NCBI GenBank assembly: GCA_032358165.1
Contig: JAALGY010000038.1
Location: 930,001-994,000, forward strand
Direction of reading: 5' to 3'
Length of the DNA: 64,000 bases
DNA from: Diplosphaera chodatii
Lineage: Eukaryota; Chlorophyta; Trebouxiophyceae; Prasiolales; Stichococcaceae
In this document: one piece after another, positions 48,049 through 58,283 of the stretch
Layout of the letters: each line of letters opens with the position of its first letter
Position numbering within the stretch: position 1 is the first letter of the stretch
Position numbers and translations under genes: made by a program
The notes under the pieces: model-generated
Told to the model about the DNA's origin: nothing
Database searches by the model: none
Seen by the model: the letters and a program-made list of their open reading frames with translations, nothing else

Positions 48049-48872
48049 ATGGCAAAAGCAGGCGACAAACGAAGGGTAGAGGCAAACGCCAGCAAGCTGC
48101 GCCTGCTACGGATGGCCATCTTGGCGGCACTGGTACGGCTGTGTGCAAGCAACTAATACCAGTGTCAATTCAAGGCGGCTGCATGCCTTGCCTGATGTCA
48201 CCTGTTTTCCTGTTACAGGCGTTCCACGTTGCAGTGCGGCTGCTGCTGTTTCGGGCATCTGTCACGAAGTGGACGCTGTTTGGCTTTGCATTCTCGGCGC
48301 TGACCGAGCTGGTTTGCTATAGAGCGTTGGCACAGATTGCAGGTGCGATAAGTGGAGTCGCACAACCGTATCGTCGTTAACGCGTATGTACATCAATCCT
48401 AGGTGCAAGCTTGCCCTGCTCACACTCATTACGCCATGACTGCAGTGCCCCACTATGGTCCCAGCGGCGACTTGGTATCTGGCGGCGGCGACTTGGGCCT
48501 AGGCGGCATCACGGCCTACTATTTCGATGCGATCTACCTGGCCATGTTCGTCCAGATCACCACTGTGCTGTCCAGCAAGTTCTGGCTGGTGTTCTTAACG
48601 GTGGGTCACCTTGATTTTGTCAGTCAGCCTCGTTGGCAGTCCAGCGTATGCAACAGGCCTGTGCACGTACTGGACAGGCCTCTGAACGATGTAAACACTG
48701 CACCACGTTGGTGCAGATTCCAGCATATGGTCTCTGGCAGCTGTGGGTGGGCGTACTGCAGCCTTACCTCACGGCGCCACGGCAGCAGGAGCCAGTGGAG
48801 ACACAGGCAGAGCAGGCCCGAAGAGAGCGGACCGAGAAGCGGGCACAGCGGCGTACACAGCGTTATGCGTGA
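48049..48872 (+). CDS. TMEM208: TMEM208 / SND2 homologue
   Basis: Four exons (48049-48132, 48219-48342, 48446-48600, 48717-48872) give 172 residues, about the size of human TMEM208. The basic N-terminus (MAKAGDKRRVEANASKLRLL) enters a first hydrophobic segment, followed by WTLFGFAFSALTELVCY, the glycine-rich loop DLVSGGGDLGLGGITAYYFD, AIYLAMFVQITTVLSSKFWL and VPAYGLWQLWVGVLQPYL. The tail is strongly basic (RRERTEKRAQRRTQRYA), as in the human protein. TMEM208 is the counterpart of yeast Snd2, an ER-membrane component of the SRP-independent targeting pathway. All introns agree in phase and the start ATG is the only one giving the family N-terminus. Confidence 0.92.
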
Positions 48873-49198
48873 CACCAGAGGGTTGCAACTGGCCCCTTCA
48901 AATGGATTAGTACATGGCTACAATGTAGGGCTGACCATCGTCTGCAATGGTCACTCCCGCACAAACTGCACAGCCGGCCCACTGCTTGAAAAAGTACACA
49001 CTGCATGGATGCGAGGCTACACAAGGGCCTGTGCGCTACAGACACATCAGTGACCCTCTAGACATATGAGCAAGACCCAACTGATGCTGGCAGAAGACCG
49101 AGGGGTGCAATCCATGTGCACACGGCTTCATCCGAGGTGGTAGTCATACAGTACAATACATGTGGCGATGCTGCCGTCCTGAAGCTCGGTCCTGTACG
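48873..49198. other. Convergent 3' intergenic region
   Basis: It lies between the stops of the TMEM208 gene and the minus-strand single-exon gene. Nothing beyond probable 3' UTRs was seen. Confidence 0.5.
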
Positions 49199-49840
49199 CT
49201 AGAGCAGGCCGGTCAGCACCCGTGACGCTGTCCAGATCGCTGCCAAGAGCGCGCGGACCAGCCAGGGGTTGGTGTACAGGCTGAATGCTGAGTATGTGAC
49301 AGCTGCGCAGCGATATATCGACTGGCCCCACCGCCAAACCTGCCGGATGCGGCTCTGCTGGAGCTCCTGGAAGGCCTGCTTCAAGGCCCGCTGGAGCTGC
49401 TTGGGCTGCATGTTCTGTGCCTCTGGCAGCGTGGCCAGATATGCGGCGATGAAGTCGCCAATGGCGTCAACCACATCCGACCGGTCAACAACCACATAAC
49501 TTTCCATGACCGCCGCGCTGACCTGCGAGCCCTCCGTCTCTGCCTCGGTGACCTGCCACCAGTCTCTGCTGACCACTTCGCCGCTGCGGGCGCCGGGCAG
49601 CGGGGGTGCGCTGGGCTGTGCCTCCTCCCGCTGTATCTGCTGCAGGAAAGAGTCCTGCGCTATCCGCTTCTCCAGGTCTGCCAGCAACGTCTGTGAGCCG
49701 CTATCACTGTGCAGCGAGGGCCTGAGCCAAGGAGCATTCTGTCCTGCTGCCTCGAGCGCTGTCCGCTGCCGGTCCAGAGTCTGCTGCAGCAACACATCCT
49801 CTGTGAGGGTTTGGTGGGGTTCGACTACCTCGACCCCCAT
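49199..49840 (-). CDS. Conserved green-lineage protein of unknown function
   Basis: This is the only clearly intronless gene in the window: one 213-codon frame from ATG at 49840 to the stop at 49199. The N-terminal half is hydrophilic and rich in Gln/Leu/Glu. The C-terminal half looks conserved: VVDRSDVVDAIGDFIAAYLA, MQPKQLQRALKQAFQELQQS, RQVWRWGQSIYRCAAVTYSA and YTNPWLVRALLAAIWTASRV. I recall plant proteins with a similar VxDAIxDFxxAY ... NPxLxRxxxxAxWxxxxxxxxLL pattern but no assigned function. The C-terminal hydrophobic helices could contact a membrane. Function is not inferred. Confidence 0.8.
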   Translation of the reverse strand: MGVEVVEPHQTLTEDVLLQQTLDRQRTALEAAGQNAPWLRPSLHSDSGSQTLLADLEKRIAQDSFLQQIQREEAQPSAPPLPGARSGEVVSRDWWQVTEAETEGSQVSAAVMESYVVVDRSDVVDAIGDFIAAYLATLPEAQNMQPKQLQRALKQAFQELQQSRIRQVWRWGQSIYRCAAVTYSAFSLYTNPWLVRALLAAIWTASRVLTGLL

Positions 49841-50320
49841 GTCAAATAGCGTGCGGTGTCAAGCGCGATCACATCGTGGTTTCGTGCAGGAACACCTGCG
49901 GGGTTGACTGCTGCAAGGTGCTGGCTGTTCACAAGTGCTGACACTGCTTGGGGAATTGCAGGAAGTAGGAACAGGACGAAGTGGAAGGACGAAGGAGGTG
50001 GGCTGTCGCATTTGGCGTTCTGTGCATGCAGAGAATCGATCATGCGTTTGCGCATGCTTACTGAAGTCGGCAGTCACATCTTGACATCCAGTCGCATGAA
50101 ACATTGACGTGCACGTACATAGCGCAATAACACCACACAGTCCAATAGACATCCTCCCACTCGTCTAGTGCATACCTCACATCAGCAGCTCGGATCCACT
50201 GCCGTCTCACAAAGCTTTCGTTGGCTGGTCTTGCCCGTGATGCAATGCATGACCACTGGCCATTGGTCAGGTGGGCCATGCATGCACAATCGGCAGCGGC
50301 AGAGTAGATGCCCGCCGCCG
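49841..50320. promoter_or_regulatory. Divergent intergenic region
   Basis: About 480 bases between the opposite start codons of the unknown single-exon gene and the plastid LRR gene. Both promoters should lie here. No gene was seen. Confidence 0.45.
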
Positions 50321-53300
50321 ATGGCACTGGCGCATCACCGTTGTCGACCATTTGGCGGCAGCTGCAGCACTCGTCTGACGACCAAACCGACCAGCAGAGT
50401 CAGCAGCAGCTGCAGCATTCCGCGGCAGCGTTTGATCGTGTGCGCAGCTAAACAGCGGGGCAAAGCAGAGCTGCCAGTCGAACCGCCTCCAGAGGACGAC
50501 GTTGTCCTCCAGGTGCACGACCATGCGCTTGCGAGTGTGGGTGGCAACGCCGAAACGGCCGCTCTGAGATGCACGGAGCAGAGGCGGCAGTCTTCACAGA
50601 TCCCCACCCTGGCGAACTTCATGCGTGCACCAGTGCAGGAGGAGGTGGGTGAGGTTGATGGTGAGGCAGCTGGTGCACAGACGGCAGAGCTGGTTGAGGA
50701 GGAGGGCTTGGAGGAGGGCGCCGCCGAGCAGCAGGTTCTCGCAGATGCTGGTCCGCCGCCAGGGCCGTCAGAGCGACAGCAGATTATCACCACAGCAGCC
50801 ATTGGCGTGGGGGTGCTGGCAGCCGTCGGTGCCGCCATCATCGTGGGCAAGAAGCTGTGGAGCAGCCAGGCGCCCAAGGTCCAGAAGGTGGGATTAGGAA
50901 TGTTGCTTTTGACACAAAAGCAAGTTGACAAAAATCAGCAAGTCGCTGCCATGAGAATGGTGTTGTACGAGCCCATGGTTGCATTGCAGTTCGCCGAGGC
51001 GAAGCAGCTGCAGCGTGAGTCGGCCGCGCGGCTCAACGGCTTCATTGACGAGCTCCGTTCAGGCGGCAAGGTGGATCTGTCAGCCAAAAACCTGGGCGAG
51101 GAGGGCACCGCTTACATCGCTGAGGGCTTGGCCTTCAACGACAGGTAGTTGTGAAGCAGTTGACCATACCGTGAGGCACTGACATGCTGGATGCACTGGC
51201 CACTGTCACCTCATCGTGGCTGCACTGCCAGGAGATGTTGAGCGTCAGCAACCCGGTTCTGCGACAGGTGCACAGCCGTAGACTTCAGCAAGAATGGGAT
51301 TGGGACGCTGGGCATCACGCAGCTGTGCGAGGCGCTGAAGAGTAACGACATGCTGCGCACCCTCATCCTGGGTACCAACAGCATTGGCGACGATGGGGCA
51401 GCGCTGCTCGCCGGCTACATGGCCAGTGAGTCGCTGTGGCCCGTCATGTCATGCACCCATGGAATGGGTACACATTGTCACATCAATGTCTAACACCCTA
51501 CTGTGCAAAACTAATATGGTTGATGCTCTCATCCCTGCTGACTCACTGCACGAGCAGGCGACATGTCCATCTCGACGCTCAACATCAGCGCCAACAACAT
51601 TGGCGACAAAGGCGCCGCGGCGCTCGCAGAGATGCTCAGAAGCAACTCCACCCTGGAGCGCCTGGATATTAGCAGCAATGTCATAGATTATGATGGCATC
51701 ACTGCAATATCATCCGCGCTCGTGGACAACACCTCCCTGAAAGCGCTGTATGTCAGGTGCGTGCTGCCGCTGCATGTGCAGTGGCAGGGCCTGCTGCGGT
51801 ACTGTTGCGGGCTTGTATCCATTGCCTCCAGTGTCAGCTTGCGTGCGACCCGGTGGTGCAGTGACAACTACATCGGCGGCATGGGGGCCGTTGTGCTGGC
51901 AAACGCGCTGAAGCAGAACACCGGGCTGCGGGAGCTGCACATCAAGGGCAACGAGCTTGGCGACTCCGGCACGACCGCCATCTGCGACGCCCTCAAAGGT
52001 GCTGGCGCGTGGACCTGCAGGTGTCGTGACTTTCCACAGCAGACACAAGGTGATGCAGCACATGTGTCCTGCGGGTATCCTGCCTGCTGCTGGCGGTGTT
52101 GCTCATGTGGATCTGCCCCCTTGGTGTGCAGCTCGGAAGGTGGGCATGTTCCAGCTGGACATGGGCAACAACAGCATGACGGCAGAGGGCGCGGCGTCGC
52201 TCGCGTCCTACATGGAGGCGCACCGCGAGCTCAAAGAGCTGAACCTGTACATGAACGACATCGGCAGCGCGGGGCTTGAAAAGGTGCTGTTTGCCTGCTG
52301 CTGTGCACCGGCATTGACACATGCTTCAGGATCTGGACGGCTGCGCCAGGACATGGTACATCGACTTGTCAGCAGTGAAACTGACAGTCGGGCTTCGCTG
52401 CCTGTAGATTGCATCGGCAATCAAAGGCAGCAAGCACTTGGAAGCCCTCGACTTGGGCGGCAACAACATCACAGCAGATGGTGTCAAGGTAACAGGATAG
52501 GACTTTCATGTGGGCATCAACGCTGCCACTGAGAGCTGGACTGTTTCACCTTGTCGTTGAGCTGATTGCGAGTTGCACATATGAAACAGATGTTGATGGA
52601 AGCCTTGGAGGAGTGCAACAGCCTGCGGACCCTGGAGCTGGGCTACAACCCCTTTGGCGAGGAGGGCATCAAGGCCATTGCCGATGTCATGAAGTACAAG
52701 CTGCAGGTAGGTATGGGCACCAAACAGCTATAGTGGGCGATCCAGCTTCATCATGGCAGACTGACAGCAGCATGGTGCAGCTCATGCTGCACATGATTGC
52801 GCCGCAAACCCCTGACCCGTCTAGTGAGGGTGCATGAGTGTCGGCTTGGGGGTGCAGGTGGACACGCTGAAGGTGGGGTGGTGCAAGATCGGGGACGGCG
52901 ACGGCGCCAAGGCGCTCGCCGACCTGCTGATGTTCAACCAGACGCTGTCCACAGTGGACCTGCGGGGCAACATCCTGGTGCGCTGCCGCCCCCAGCAACC
53001 TGCCGACTGTAGGACCTGTGCCTTGTCTCGTTTTGGAGGTGATGCATGTGTCGTGTGTAGTGGTGGCAGGTACGTTCGTGCAGGATCGCGCATACTGCCG
53101 GCAGTGTTCCACAGGGTTCTGCCTGTGCTGGACTGCAGGGTGACGCGGGCAGCATGCAGCTGGCGCGGGCGCTGAAGGAGCACACCAACGAGAAGCTGGT
53201 GGACGTGGACATCGGGTACAACGAGATCAAGGACGAGGGCGCCTGCGCACTCGCCCAAGTGCGTCGCACCTGCGGCATGGGGTACCCTGCGCCACATGAC

Positions 53301-53708
53301 TTAAAGCATTGCCATGTGCCGCGGCTGGTGTGGCAGCAGGTCTGTTGCTGGCGCAAGCTGTATCCCCAAACTGCAACCGTCTGTGTGGCCACACCCAAAG
53401 GTGCCGCTTGGCAGACAGCACTCCGCTTGACATGCATTCACACGCTGCAGGCTCTGAAGGGCAATCCGGACGGCGCGCCCAAGGAGCTGAAGATCAGCGC
53501 CAACAGACTGACGCGCTTTGGTCAAATAGCGCTGCAGGAGGCCCTCGACATGGTGCGCCCAGTGTCCTACTGCTCTCATGGCATACTACGTGCAACAGTT
53601 TGCACACATGCACATATCCAACGTCAAACAGTCTCGAGGCTCAGTCGGAATGCCTTGCAGGTTTATGAGATGACCAGGGGGAACAGAGAAATCACAATCG
53701 TGTTCTGA
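50321..53708 (+). CDS. Plastid-targeted, membrane-anchored RNI-type leucine-rich repeat protein
   Basis: Twelve exons (50321-50887, 50990-51144, 51268-51425, 51558-51756, 51862-51998, 52132-52283, 52408-52488, 52590-52706, 52858-52977, 53139-53258, 53451-53552, 53661-53708) join in phase to about 650 residues. The N-terminus is Ser/Thr/Arg-rich and ends in RLIVCAA, a typical chloroplast transit peptide. An acidic stretch precedes one membrane helix (IITTAAIGVGVLAAVGAAII). The rest is a string of RanGAP/RNase-inhibitor-type repeats: VDLSAKNLGEEGTAYIAEGL, LILGTNSIGDDGAALLAGYM, LNISANNIGDKGAAALAEML, LHIKGNELGDSGTTAICDAL, LDMGNNSMTAEGAASLASYM and others to ISANRLTRFGQIALQEALDM. Many exons hold one repeat each. 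No NB-ARC, kinase or TIR domain is present. A scaffold in the plastid membrane is inferred. Confidence 0.88.
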
Positions 53709-53779
53709 TGCAGTGCTGCCACACCTGCGAATAGCGACCTGCAGCAGTTGTGTAGCAATTGTGCGGTGTCATGTCGCAC

Positions 53780-54769
53780 TCAGACGATCAGCTGATAGTT
53801 GGTGGACGTGTATTCCTGTTGCATTGACAGTGAAGCACACGTCCAGCTCGAAGCCCTTTTCCCAGGACCCTGACACGATGCCAGATGCAACTCTGCTGAT
53901 GCTGTTCCTGCGTGAGCCAAGCTCGACTACGCCGACATGTCACACCTTGTCACTTGTTTGTTCTGCCTTGCTGCGATGCGTCCACATGGCTACCAGCAGT
54001 GCTGTCTGTCTCCGCTGCCCCTTTTCCATGCAGTGCCCTTATGGTTCGCTGCTGCAGCTCCGCAATGTCTGTGTCTGACTCGACATGGCGCTCCGCCTTG
54101 ACGATCGCCTCAGAGTCTGCCAGTGAATGGACGTCACGTGTCAGCAGCAGCAAGGGACAGTTGATGGCTGCATGCACTGGTCAAGCATGTACTGCGCTGC
54201 ACAGTGGCACAGTGGGGCTTTGAACGCAGTGACAATGTTGCACTCTCTGTGACAGCCACATCACACCTGATGCCAGATCTTCAGACCATCCATCGATGAT
54301 TGCAGACGTTGACTCCCCTGCAATGCCAACGCACGGTACTCGACCGATGTAGATGGAATGCCCTGAACGAATAGCTGTCTCAACAGAAGATATTGATCAT
54401 AGCGAGCCCTCACCTTTGAGATTGTTCTGTTCCTGTTGCTCTAAATGTTCCGGATCCCTCTCAGAGGACTGCGCACAGGTCCTGCACTTGCTCTACATAT
54501 AGCTACTCAGTGTTGGCATCCCCAACGGTGCAAGCGGCCATAATCGGCTGCTCCAGCATACTAAGTCGGTCCATGTCGCTCATGGTGGGCAACTTGCGTA
54601 GGATGTTACCGTTGAAAGATATCAGGGAATGCACTGCCAATGCGCGCACCGCCATTGTACTCTGCGCTGCGGCTTCCGCACGTGGCGGGACGCCGGGCAG
54701 ACCCACTGCCGTGGAAAGTAGTACGGTACTCTGCGTTTCAAGGCAGCAGCTGTTGGATCCATCCGCCAC
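53780..54769 (-). CDS. Tandem paralogue C: SDNxPE / GWNExLAS / ELQxxT family protein
   Basis: Five exons (54769-54527, 54468-54414, 54317-54267, 54116-53994, 53907-53780) join in phase to about 199 residues. After an N-terminal region with a presequence-like part (MAVRALAVHSLISF) it carries the diverged family blocks SSERDPEHLEQQEQNNLKG, IIDGWSEDLAS, DSEAIVKAERHVESD and IAELQQRTIRALHGKG. These match paralogues A and B upstream in order and intron phase. The first block has lost the FGSH part. The C-terminal exon is unlike the other two copies and is the least certain. I recall similar short proteins in plants but no name or function. The start among several in-frame ATGs is uncertain. Confidence 0.7.
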
Positions 54770-55261
54770 CGTACCTGGCTGGATGGCAGGCTGGAGAGGT
54801 CACCAGCAGATGCACCCAAGGCGCATGCTGAAACGGCGCAGACCAATCAGCAGTTGTGAGCGCTCAAACGCAAACTGAAATCAGCGTATATAATGATAGT
54901 GCTGCGATAACAAGCGCATCAATTAAATTGCAAGGGTCGCCACCTGCACCTTAGCTCTCGGACATGCCAAATGACACGGCGGCAAAGGCGGCGGAAAGGC
55001 GAGGGTGAAACCGGAAGGGTATAATTCTCCAGAACCTCAACGTGCCACCTTGCCCAGCGCGGCGTCTTAATACAAACGGTCGCAAAGCAAAGCCCCTCAT
55101 GCGGCACCTTTGTAGCACCTCTGAGAACCCTGACACTGTGGACTCGCGGTCTCACGCCCGCACCTTTACACATCTACAGGCCACGCACGCTGCGAAGCTG
55201 CTGATGCAAGTGACCTTCTCATGGGCAGGACAATGACCACTTATGGCTTGCTGGCAACCGT

Positions 55262-56303
55262 TCAGTCAACTTGATCCTCATGATGCATTGCCTGTGCGGG
55301 GACGCCTTTGTCAGCCTCCTCGCCGGTCGGGCCGCTTGTGGTCACCGGTGTGGTCTGAATTTCCATTGCACCGCCGTCATGGATCTGGTGGATGAGCTGT
55401 ACGGTGTACGCCTGCATGGCTGCGAAGTCCATGCTGCTGCCGTCATCGTTGACCAGCCTGCTTGGATATATCCACTGTTGAGGGCATCGCAACAAAGCCC
55501 CGAGTCAATGCAGTCATGCATTATATTCTTCTGATGTCCATGTGCATGTGTGACTATGCATGTAGAGACGAAGCAGCACGCCACCCACCTCTCAGCCTTG
55601 ACTACAGCCTCTGCAGAGATTCACATGCCTGCTTCATGTCAAAGGTCGCTGCATGATTAGCTGTGCGCTTTGGATAGTACTGATAATAGGTTTGAGCAAT
55701 ATACCTGCGTCGCTTGCAAGGAGCTCGTTCCAGCCTGTGGTGGGAGATGCAAAAACGTTCAGGTGTGCGACACCGAACAGTGCAGCATGCACACGACATG
55801 CAGACTCAGACGATGCTGATACATGATGCCATCAATGACAGTTTATACAACAGGTGCCTTTGATAATGGTGGAGTATTGTGGCTCGCCTGCACCAAGCGC
55901 ACACTTCACGTATGATTGGCAGCATCCTGCGCAGCATGGCAGGACCGCAGGCCAAAACATGTACAGCCAGCAAGTGTATGTTGTGTTGGCTCTCCCTTTT
56001 ACGATCCTCACCGCTCAGGTGCTTGCGAGTCTGCACCTCAATGACGTCTGGGTTGTTGTCACTGCAGTGGCTGCCGAATCCCATGGTCCTTCAGTCGGTA
56101 CACACAAGGTTTGATGACCTCCATCTGGCAGAATTGGTGCCGCCCGTTGCTTGCGTCGCAGGAGCTTCATGATGGACTGTCGCATAAGCAGGACACCATG
56201 CTCAAAATGCCGTTCTCAAGTCTCACCTGACGAACTGCTGGCCCCATGGGCGGGACGCCGCTGACAGTGCTGCCAAGCACCCCTGCATTGTGCTGCTGCG
56301 CAT
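55262..56303 (-). CDS. Tandem paralogue B: SDNxPE / GWNExLAS / ELQxxT family protein
   Basis: Five exons (56303-56227, 56088-56012, 55734-55705, 55648-55629, 55474-55262) give about 138 residues. The N-terminus (MRSSTMQGCLAALSAASRPW, then GQQFVRT) is a good organelle presequence. The family blocks follow: MGFGSHCSDNNPDVIEVQTR, GWNELLASDA and DGSSMDFAAMQAYTVQLIHQ, ending in a Thr/Glu-rich tail. The presequence joins the GFGSH block at a phase-2 intron exactly as in paralogue A. The intron after 55629 would have to use a GC donor (CAG|GCATGT) to keep frame. The SEAxVKA block is degenerate here (ATFDMKQ). Function is unknown. Confidence 0.7.
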
Positions 56304-56655
56304 ACCTGTGAGTACAGTAGCTGGAGTCATGACAACTGGCTACCTGCAACTAGTGGCCGGCTGGCAGCTTTCTATGGGATTCTGTGTGCGAAACAGACGT
56401 GTTGTAAGCATGCAAGACTTGTCCACTGTACAGTTGTTGCCAACGAAAAGCTGCACGGAAGTAGCATGGAAAGCAACGACCAAGGGCGAAACGAACATTT
56501 CATTCGACCACCGCGGGTGTGGCGTGTCTTGGTCGCCTCTGAGCTTGCAGGAGAGTGGTTTGTCGGTACGGGGGTTTATACGGTGCCTTTGGTGCAGCTG
56601 CTGTTTCCCCTGACTTGACATGTACTGTGTTGCTTCCAGCTTTCACACCAAGCCT

Positions 56656-56719
56656 GTGCACACTTACAGGCCTGGAAATGCGGCAAAGTGCACACTTACA
56701 GGCCTGGGAATGCGGCAAG
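56656..56719. repeat. Two-copy 32-bp direct repeat
   Basis: A 32-base unit beginning gtgcacacttacaggcctgg occurs twice head to tail (56656-56687 and 56688-56719) with about one mismatch. It lies between paralogue B and the end of paralogue A. It looks like a local replication-slippage duplication. Confidence 0.85.
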
Positions 56720-56867
56720 ATATCGATGTTCATCGTCACACGGTCTATCTACCACGTCCTAGGATGTATACCTGCTAACACTCTAAGCCCACCTAGAAAG
56801 CCTACCGCCAGCGGCCCCCATGAGAGTACAGCTGCCTGGCACAGCTGGCTGCTTATATTTCGGGCCC

Positions 56868-58283
56868 TCACCCCGTCTTGACATGTTCCTCCACAGAGGT
56901 CTTTGATGTGATGTCCCCACCCTGCTGATGAAGCTCCTGGACCTGCAAGGCACACGTGCAAACCCCTTCAACCCATGCATAAGCTGATCAAAGCACCAGC
57001 GTACGGAGCTGTGTCACAAAGGGAAGCATGTTTGCCTTCTTAATAGTGTGCTCCTGGAGCTCGGCGTCCGACATCTCCTGGCCATGTCGGTCCGCCTTCA
57101 CCTGCATCACCAGGCAGCGTGTAGAGCTGGGTGTGTGCAAAGTATCCCTGTAAATGACTGGCGCGGACAGTGCCATGCAGCTGGCAGCAGCTGACCGATT
57201 GGCACACACCCCGAGGACTTGTTGTGGTCCTCCGCATGGGCCTGCTCGGTATGCTTTTGCAGTTCATCGATGTGCTCTTCGTGGTGCTCATCTGACTGAG
57301 GCACGTTGCCCGACTTCACCTAGAACAGTGCATGCTGCCACATTCTAACAAAAGAAGCGGCGAGAGACTGAGCGCGGTGTGCGCAGGGAGTGCTATGCAG
57401 CGAGCTGACTTGGTGATAGGGCTTCAATCTACAACCCTCACCGCAGCCTCTGAATCTGCAGGATCAAGAGCATCGATAGTCAGCCTTGGATAATTTGCAC
57501 GCGGTGAGCAGGGTGCTGTAAACTGCACACAGTCAAATGTCAATCAGGATTTGGACTAGGCATCGTGCACAACATGCATATGCAGTGCCACCACAAGTTG
57601 AGCAACTGCGAGACATACCCGATGCAAGCTTCTCATTCCAGCCCTCGACATGGGAGTCGTCCTGCTTACAAGCAAAAACACAGCGTTGGCTGCCTGACTG
57701 CTGATGCCATGGTGAGGCATGTCAGAAACTGTTCAGCATCTGTAAGCTCGCGCGATGCCCAGGACGTCACCTGCTCTCCGCGAAGGTTTTTCTGCTTCTC
57801 CCTGCAGATGATGCACATAAGCAATCTAGCCACATACATGTGCTCATCCGTCATCTGGATCAAGTCATTAACTACCAATCTGGCCATGAGCTTCCGCCCA
57901 ACAGAGTCATACCCACCGCTCGAGCGTCTCGGGGTCATTGTCAGACGCATGGCTGCCGAACCCAAACAACCTGCCAGGCAATCAGGCTGGATGATTGACC
58001 CGCTGTTGCAATGACCAGAACAGCATGGGCAGACAGCTTGCTGTTACATCCGATCAGCGGTCCAACACAGGTGTTGAGTTTTGTGCAAGTGGAGTGTTGA
58101 ACCGGCCACTGGGATGCTGGAGCACCATGTAGATGCACATGGCATGACACATTCCTAGCCATCACACCTGACAGGGCAGTAGGAGGCCGCAAAGCGGGAG
58201 CGCAGCAACGCCGCGTCAGCTGGGTTGATCAGAGGCTGTGCAGCGCCAGTCAGTCTGACCAAGCTGTTGCGCAGCTGCGACAT
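56868..58283 (-). CDS. Tandem paralogue A: SDNxPE / GWNExLAS / ELQxxT family protein with duplicated exon
   Basis: Eight exons (58283-58168, 57970-57917, 57801-57771, 57661-57619, 57455-57442, 57319-57206, 57101-56997, 56942-56868) fit in phase and give 183 residues if all are used. The N-terminus from MSQLRNSLVRLTGAAQ to RSRFAASYCPVR is presequence-like (basic, few acids, Ala/Ser/Leu-rich). Family blocks: LFGFGSHASDNDPETLEREK, EGWNEKLAS, DSEAA encoded by a 14-nt microexon, then two similar exons: VKSGNVPQSDEHHEEHIDEL with QKHTEQAHAED, and VKADRHGQEMSDAELQEHTI. The end reads VQELHQQGGDITSKTSVEEH. The two similar exons are both phase 0-0, so either may be skipped. An organelle matrix protein is inferred; function is unknown. 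Donor choice for the 57319 exon is the weakest junction. Confidence 0.75.

Noticed and set aside
54950..55173. Minus-strand Arg/Val/Leu-rich ORF between paralogues B and C
   Set aside because: It lacks family motifs and splice continuity and sits where the promoter of paralogue C should be.
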